Assembly: GCA_028641055.1 (NCBI GenBank)
Contig: CM054061.1
Coordinates: 62,967,904 to 63,031,903, forward strand
Direction of reading: 5' to 3'
Length of the DNA stretch: 64,000 nucleotides
From: Alopecurus myosuroides
Taxonomy: Eukaryota; Streptophyta; Magnoliopsida; Poales; Poaceae
Part shown: positions 58,324 through 64,000 of the stretch, in pieces
Numbering within the stretch: position 1 is the stretch's first letter
How the letters are laid out: every line of letters starts with the position of its first letter
Made by a program: the position numbers and the translations under genes
Notes under the pieces: generated by a model
Told to the model about the DNA's origin: nothing
Databases searched by the model: none
The model's input: the letters and a program-made list of their open reading frames with translations, nothing else

Positions 58324-59254
58324 GGCGAGAAAGGAGGACAATGCCGTGAGATCTTGGATCGGGGGCGAGGCTAATGGCGTCGCGGACGGTACAGGACTAG
58401 TGCTGGGGTAGGAGGACGGTGGAGAGGGGTAGGTGGAGATCTGGGCGTACGATCAGCATAGGCCGGTGGTAGGGGCCGAGGCGGCGGTGGCGCCGGAGTT
58501 GTGCACCGGGACTCGGGAGATGAACGGCAGCATCCACGCATCCAGTCGCGAAAGTAGTGAGGGTTAAGAAAAAACTCGAAGGATAGCACACACAGCCGTA
58601 ACATGTTGGACACTATTGGGCCAGGCCCGTCTACGGTTTTTTTTTTGTGGGGTGCCAATTTCTGACTAGTACGAATTGTACTGGTCATCCTTTGGGGACT
58701 AGTATGAAACTTTGTGGACCTTCGGATGGACGAAAATAAAGGGCTATTATTCATTTGAGGGTACCATAGAACAGCTCAGAAGAGGCCGAAAGAGGCCAAT
58801 TTACAACGCGTTCGGCACAGACTGTCAAGAACGCAACCCACACGACAACGCAACTACTCTCCAACTCTCCACCTCTCCACTGGCGCCAAGACTGCGCTTG
58901 TTGATTTGTGAGTGTGCCCGTCTGTACTATACTATTTGGTCAATCGTCTGTCCTGTTCTGAAACGCATCAACCCATCTCAGATTCACAACCGAGTTGACC
59001 AACACAAGCCACAACGAGCCAGGCTAGCACACCAATCCCTCGCACAAGAAGACTCCTCTAAAATTCACACCATATGTCGCGCCAGTATTTCAGCACCATA
59101 TGTCGATAGATCATTAACAGTTTCACACAGCATATCCTGGTAAGTTTTCGTGAACCCAGCCCTGAGATTTTTAGGCTCAGGACAAGAAGACTCCTCTAAG
59201 ATCAACTAGTAAATATGCCCGTTGCTTGATATGGTCGAAAGGACTATACCTTTA
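58324..59254. other. GC-rich leader region and unassigned DNA
   Basis: 58370-58540 is GC-rich and could be the leader of the short ORF at 58111-58323. 58700-59150 has a plus-strand open frame without recognisable domains. 'caagaagactcctctaa' occurs twice (about 59046 and 59182), a small local repeat. Confidence 0.3.
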
Positions 59255-59440
59255 GTTTTCATGCAGAGAACATGCCCACTCAACGCCGACGCCGGTGCCG
59301 CCATCCAACCTTGTGGGTTTGTTACCGGCAAACGCACAAGCTTCCATGCTAGCTAGTGATTTTTTCCGTAGAATGCCATTTCGATTCACAACCACTCGCG
59401 GATTTTACATCGAAACAAGAAATGACAAATCATGATCTGT
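59255..59440 (+). repeat. SOT upstream duplication, right unit
   Basis: Counterpart of 46960-47161 (see that entry for the shared words). It ends near 59425-59440, where the copia fragment begins. Confidence 0.82.
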
Positions 59441-59446
59441 ATCCTG

Positions 59447-60067
59447 TCAAAGCTTCATGTCCATCACAACAGCCCACACCTCAGCGCTCGTTTCCAGGCC
59501 AAGTACATGCGCAAGCACTTCCGGCGACAGGGTATTCACGAGGAATCCGAGCACCGTGGCGTCCCTAGCCACCCAGGCCGAGTAGGCGGGGTTTGGGACG
59601 GTTGTTTTCTTCTGGTTTTCATCAAGCCCATCGATGGTTTTTGCCGGTGGAGCTTCGACGCCGGACAGCAGATCCATGACCTGCGCAGCTCGAAGGGGCG
59701 GGTATACGAGGGTCTTCCAAAAAAGGAAGTTACTCCTCGTGAGTTTTTGCGAGGGCGGTGTTCCCAGGGCAGCAGCGAGGGCAGAGGTCGATGAAGATCC
59801 CGCCATGGTGCCGAGGGGCTTTGGTTTTCGAGGTTTTGGTTTCTAGGGTTTTGGTTTTTCGCTGGAGATCGTGTGGCGGCTAGGTCATGGGAGAGGCAGG
59901 CTCTGATACCATGTCAAAGCTGGGCGGAAAACGATGGCAGGATTAGGGCCTCGTGCTTCATGTTATATAGGTGGAAAACAGCCCCCACGTAGGCAGTACA
60001 AGGTTTGTATAATACCGGTTGGTATACTATACCATACAGGTATCATACGATACAAATAGGTTTAACA
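59447..60067 (-). mobile_element. Truncated copia element: short LTR, PBS and gag start
   Basis: On the minus strand a 156-bp LTR (60067 to 59912) starts TGTTAAACC and ends CTTTGACA, followed at once by TGGTATCAGAGCC (59911-59899), a primer binding site for initiator methionine tRNA typical of copia elements. After about 90 bp an ORF starts at 59806 (MAGSSSTSALAAALG) and contains LTRSNFLFWKTLVYPPLRAA, then VPNPAYSAWVARDATVLGFL and TLSPEVLAHVLGLETSAEVW, the N-terminal (UBN2-like) part of copia gag. It is cut off at 59447 after 119 residues. No protease, integrase, RT or second LTR is present. It occupies the distal upstream region of the intact sulfotransferase gene. Confidence 0.85.
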
Positions 60068-60270
60068 TATCCTAGCTAGAGTAATTAAGATACACCGACG
60101 AGTCATACATGATGCACACGAACATGCATGCTCACAAAAAATAAGAGTAGATCGATATCAATCAACGGTACCAAGATAAGCGCACCACTTGGAAATAAAC
60201 TATCTTCTGATGGAGAATCTCGTGCATGATAAAGTAAAGCAGCTCTAAAACGCGCGCCAGGCGTGCCAAG

Positions 60271-60280
60271 ATATATAATA
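60271..60280 (+). promoter_or_regulatory. TATA-like sequence of the sulfotransferase gene
   Basis: ATATATAATA at 60271-60280, 44 bp before the start codon. The equivalent position in the pseudogene unit is disrupted by a Stowaway MITE. Close spacing to the ATG implies a very short leader, so this is tentative. Confidence 0.45.
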
Positions 60281-60323
60281 TTAAGCTCTATGGCAGAGGC
60301 AAGCATCGAACACACACCGATCA

Positions 60324-61331
60324 ATGGCCATGTCTTCCGACGAGGACCAAATGGCCGAGCTCGTGATCTCCTCGCTCCCACTCGAGACACGGTTCCCACT
60401 CTTCCCGCTCAGGCAGTATGGCGGCTTCTGGATGCCCGAGCCGTTTCTCCCCGCAATCGCGGTCGCACATGCTAGATTCGAGCCGAGGCCATCGGATGTT
60501 GTCCTCGCCAGCTTCCCCAAGTCCGGCACCACCTGGCTGAAGGCCCTTGCCTTCGCCACGGTCCACCGGGCCGATCACCCGCCGCACGACCCCGACCACC
60601 CGCTCCGCCACCGCAACCCCCACGACTGCGTCGATTTCATAGAGCTGGCCTTTGACCGCTCCCCGAAGAGAGAAGAAGATGTGTTTGCAGCGCTCCCTTC
60701 CCCGCGAGTGCTCGCTACCCACATTCCCTACACGCTCCTACCAGCGTGCATCGCTGTGATGGACGGGTCCAGTGGCCGGATCGTGTACATCTGTAGGGAT
60801 CCCAAGGACGCACTCGTCTCATTGTGGCTGTTCACCAAAAAGAAGCTCGCTGCAGACGTCAACGGCGGCGACCCGCTGAAGCCATACATGATCGAGGAGG
60901 CGTTCGAGCTCTTCTGCGACGGCCGGGTCGGCTCAAGCCCGCAGTGGCTCCACGTCGTCGGCTACTGGGAGGCAAGCCAGAAGTTCCCCGACAAGGTGCT
61001 CTTCCTCCGATACGAGGAGATGCTCCATGACCCGGTGGGCAACCTGAGGAAGTTGGCTAATTTCATGGGGTGCGCATTCTCCAGCGACGAGGAGGCGGCG
61101 GGGGTAGTGGAAGACATCGTTGAGCTCTGCAGCATCGGCTCCCTCAGGAACATGGAGGTGAACAAGAATGGGAGTCGGAAGTATGTGAAGAATGAGTCCT
61201 TCTTTCGGAAGGGGGTCGCTGGAGACTGGAGCAACCACATGACGCCGGCCATGGCGGTGCGCCTGGACCAGATCGTCGAGGAAGCGTTGCAAGGCACGGG
61301 GTTCACGTTCAAGGTCACAGAGTCAACGTGA
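60324..61331 (+). CDS. Cytosolic sulfotransferase (SOT), intact
   Basis: 335-residue intronless ORF from the ATG at 60324, normal length for plant SOTs. It should transfer the sulfuryl group from PAPS to a hydroxyl of a small acceptor (flavonoid, brassinosteroid, hydroxyjasmonate and others are known family substrates); the acceptor here is unknown. Visible motifs: the PAPS 5'-phosphosulfate loop PKSGTTW (65-71), the catalytic His in ATHIPY (His133), [11 protein letters not shown] (158-168) with the conserved Arg and Ser for the 3'-phosphate, and the C-terminal [14 protein letters not shown] (295-308), corresponding to the RKGxxGDWK region but with Ser in place of the usual Lys after GDW. A decayed tandem copy is at 55270-55690 and a fragment at 44831-44918. 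No signal peptide. Confidence 0.95.
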   Translation: MAMSSDEDQMAELVISSLPLETRFPLFPLRQYGGFWMPEPFLPAIAVAHARFEPRPSDVVLASFPKSGTTWLKALAFATVHRADHPPHDPDHPLRHRNPHDCVDFIELAFDRSPKREEDVFAALPSPRVLATHIPYTLLPACIAVMDGSSGRIVYICRDPKDALVSLWLFTKKKLAADVNGGDPLKPYMIEEAFELFCDGRVGSSPQWLHVVGYWEASQKFPDKVLFLRYEEMLHDPVGNLRKLANFMGCAFSSDEEAAGVVEDIVELCSIGSLRNMEVNKNGSRKYVKNESFFRKGVAGDWSNHMTPAMAVRLDQIVEEALQGTGFTFKVTEST

Positions 61332-61644
61332 GCTGTCAGTCGTCAGATCAAGGACAGTGTGCCATCAATCCATGAACAGGTATATATTTTCTCAAAAAGA
61401 AACAATGTATTCCGTCTGTTCTGTAAAATCTTGGGGGCAGGTAAAATCAATAAAGCCCGCCCATGTCAAAAACACGGTGCACATATGTTCCATTTCCACG
61501 CCTGAGCTGTGATTTGTTTTGATTCTGAGTCTGATATGTCGCGCTTGTTGATTTGTTAGCAATGCACGGGGATGTTTATTACTCCTATGTTAAAAGAAAT
61601 AATCTAAATGTTCACCCTCGTTTTGAGACGCGACGTCAGCATCT
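61332..61644. other. SOT 3' flank
   Basis: Contains a plausible polyadenylation signal (AATAAA at about 61448) and the segment 'ggtgcacatatgttccattt...tgattctgagtctgata' that is also found after the deletion in the pseudogene (55610-55680). No other feature. Confidence 0.5.
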
Positions 61645-64000
61645 TTTTTTTTTTTTTGATAAAGGGCTTTATTACTCAAAAGATTTAAGCATTACACCCG
61701 GCCTCTGCATCGTGATATGCACACAGCCGAAATCCGAAACTGAAAATAAACATGGCGACAATACTACAAAACATCTGTTGTAGACTGTCTAAGCTATGGA
61801 GCCTCTATCCGTAGATCAAGCGGCCATCCATGTGGGATAAAAATATCCCTCGCCACCTGCTCCCGTCGTGCACATGCCTCCGTAAAAAGGCCTCGTAACT
61901 CCCCTCGCTGTAATGTGGACCACGAACGGAGAATACCTGTGCTACTGAATAGAACCTGCATACGAGAAAATTTTTTATCATTGAAAATCTTGTCATTTCT
62001 ACATAGCCAGAGCGACCAAATAACGGCAAGCGCTCCTACCCTGATAATAGTCTTAAAACGTTTATCAACCCCATTTAACCAGTTGCCGAATATGTTCGCA
62101 ACGGAAGTAGGTTGATAAAGATTCGAAGCCATTTGGATAGCGGACCATACAGAACGCGCAAATGTGCAATCAAAGAATAAGTGCTTAATTGTCTCATCGT
62201 GAGAACAAGAAACACACTTAGAGCTCCCATGCCAATTACGTTTGACAAGATTATCCTTTGTAAGTATGACCCCCTTACGAAGGTACCACGCGAAGATCTT
62301 AATCTTCAGCGGTACTTTCATACGCCATACATTTTTGAAGATATCGACTGGCATGTCCGATTGGATCAGAGCCCTATACATGGAGTCCACCGAGAACAGT
62401 CCATTCTTGGTGATCTTCCAACGAAACTCATCGGTGCCTGGTGTAAGAGTAACCATAGTTAATCTATCAACCAGGTTTTGCCAAGACATAAATCGAGGCC
62501 CAATTAAATCTCGTCTGAACGTAACATTAGGAGGTGATGTTTGCATGACCGTAGCCAGCGTATCATCCTTATGTCGCGCTATCGTGTACAAGGCCGGATA
62601 CTGTTCTCTGAGTGTGGTATTACCTAGCCACTTGTCCTCCCAGAACCGTATCTGCGATCCATCCTTAATCTTAAATACCCCATAGCGAAAAAACTTACTT
62701 TTGTTCGCTATAAGTCCAGCCCAAAAGTGTGAATCACCTGGTTTCCACATAACCTGTGATACCGCTTTCGAGCCTATGTATTTACGTTTCAGGAGGGTCT
62801 GCCATACGCCATCTTCGGTTAGTAGTTTAAAAATCCATTTACCAAGTAGGGCTGAATTCTTGACTTGGAGGTCATGAATACCGAGCCCCCCTGATCTCGT
62901 GGACGACAAACTACATCCCATCTGGCCAATCGATATTTCTTTTTCTCGTTGTCACCCTGCCAAAAGAATCTTGATCGAAAATAATCCAATTTTTTTAAGA
63001 CTCCTTTAGGTAACTGGAAGAATGATATCATATACAGTACCATATTAGTTAGTACTGAATTAATGAGTACCAGTCGTCCACCAAGTGACAACAATTTTCC
63101 TTTCCAGCTAGCAAGCCTTTTCTGCAGACGCTCTTCGACTTGACCCCATTCTGCATTAGTCAATCTCCTATAATGTATTGGTATTCCCAAATACTTAATA
63201 GGAAACTGGCCTTGCTCGCAACCGAATAGCTCGGTATACTGTGCAACTGCACATTGGGCCTCGCCAAAACAAAACAATTCACTTTTATGGAAATTGATTT
63301 TTAATCCGGATAGTTGCTCGAACGCTGAAAGAATTAATTTCAGATTCGCAGCTTTCTCCAAATCGTGTTCCATAAAGAGGATTGTGTCATCTGCATATTG
63401 AAGGATGGACAGTCCCCCATCGACTAGATGTGGAATGACTCCCTCAATTAGGCCACTCTCCTTGGCTCGCTCGATCATGATCGCTAACATATCAGCCACA
63501 ATATTAAACAATACGGGCGATAGCGGATCACCTTGTCTCAAGCCTTTCTTAGTTTGGAAGTATCGGCCAACATCATCATTGACTTTGATAGCCACGCTAC
63601 CTCCAACTACAAAGCTGCGAATTAGGGAGCACCACTCCTCTGAAAATCCTTTCATTCTCAGAGTCTGTTGTAGAAACTCCCAATTCACTTTATCATAGGC
63701 CTTTTCAAAGTCTATTTTAAGAATTACCCCATTAAGCTTTTTCGTGTGCAACTCATGTACGGTTTCGTGTAAAGTCACGACCCCATCTAGGATATTCCTA
63801 CCCTGCATAAAAGCAGTCTGTGTAGGTTTTACCACATGGTCGGCCACTGAATTCAGCCTAATAGTTGCAACCTTTGTAAAGATTTTGAAACTAACGTTAA
63901 GAAGGCAGATTGGTCGGTACTGTTGTATCCTTTCTGCGTTCAAAACCTTAGGTAACAAAACGATTTCCCCAAAATTAAGGCGATACAACTCCAGATGTCC
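61645..64000 (-). mobile_element. LINE (non-LTR retrotransposon), 3' part, running off the window
   Basis: Minus-strand element ending in a poly(A) tail (T-run at 61646-61660 on the plus strand), with a short 3' UTR and the ORF2 stop at 61794. The 5' half (endonuclease, ORF1) lies beyond 64000. It is inserted about 0.3 kb downstream of the sulfotransferase gene. Confidence 0.9.
61794..64000 (-). pseudogene. LINE ORF2 (reverse transcriptase and zf-RVT), one frameshift, partial
   Basis: The upstream frame (to about 62880) includes IVLLPKVLNAERIQQYRPIC, FEKAYDKVNWEFL, KKGLRQGDPLSPVLFN and the catalytic QYADDTILF of reverse transcriptase. It then passes into the C-terminal LASWKGKLLSLGGRLVLINS region. 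Just before GLGIHDLQVKNSALLGKW the frame changes. A run of six G on the minus strand (62886-62891) lacks one base relative to the expected RDQGGLGIHD reading. The second frame (62900-61794) carries the zf-RVT domain (RWKITKNGLFSVDSMYRALI, VPLKIKIFAWYL, CVSCSHDETIKHLFFDCTFA) and stops at 61794. One indel in a homopolymer may be a real lesion or an assembly error. ORF2 copies its own RNA at the insertion site. Confidence 0.9.

Overview
The window looks like repeat-rich nuclear DNA of a large-genome grass, most likely a Triticeae species (wheat, barley or a relative). This is an inference from intron-containing grass-type genes (FBD F-box, MATH-BTB, cytosolic sulfotransferase, intronless histone H3), TA-flanked Stowaway MITEs, CACTA (En/Spm) elements, gypsy LTRs of the TGATACGTC...type, LINEs and heavy nesting. 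A 100-bp run of N at 42597-42696 marks an assembly gap.

Layout. 1-4300: a histone H3.1-type gene (1994-2404) with TATA and CCAAT boxes, followed by decayed tandem copies of its 3' end and 3' flank. 4300-7900: no confident gene, only coding-like minus-strand segments and a Stowaway. 8018-10299 (minus): a four-exon F-box/LRR/FBD gene, fully reconstructable. 12181-16822: a 4.6-kb solo LTR. 18364-19440 (+) and 20317-21411 (-): a convergent pair of paralogous MATH-BTB genes. 24485-25609 (-): a second F-box gene of the F-box-associated type. 27725-28149: a LINE tail. 28156 to about 39.4 kb: a degenerate CACTA element (coding on minus; Ulp1/C48-type protease end at 28638), split by a 4.4-kb solo LTR (30792-35234) and a 1.4-kb solo LTR (37815-39197). 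39712-41720: a three-copy tandem array of about 670 bp. 42697-46640: a gypsy LTR carrying a small CACTA with a 5S-rRNA-like segment, a sulfotransferase gene scrap, a LINE fragment and another LTR.

46960-61560 is a sulfotransferase (SOT) duplication. The right unit (59255-61560) holds an intact SOT gene (60324-61331). The left unit (46960-55700) holds a SOT pseudogene (55270-55690) whose upstream region was invaded by three nested DNA transposons, each with a readable target-site duplication. A Mutator-like element with about 555-bp terminal inverted repeats (47162-54827, TSD CACAACGAC) was entered by a CACTA element (47719-53676, TSD GAA), which was itself entered by another CACTA (48144-51196, TSD CCG). 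Each layer carries its own gene: a GRF-zinc-finger/coiled-coil gene in the Mutator element, an intact three-exon B3-like gene in the outer CACTA, and a transposase-associated fragment plus a small tail-anchored viroplasmin-domain ORF in the inner CACTA.

61645-64000: a LINE on the minus strand (reverse transcriptase with the YADD motif, then a zf-RVT domain, one frameshift), cut by the window edge. The host genes do not form a pathway. Their common theme is expansion and turnover of grass gene families (F-box, MATH-BTB and SOT) amid transposon insertion. All calls come from reading the sequence; no database search was possible.
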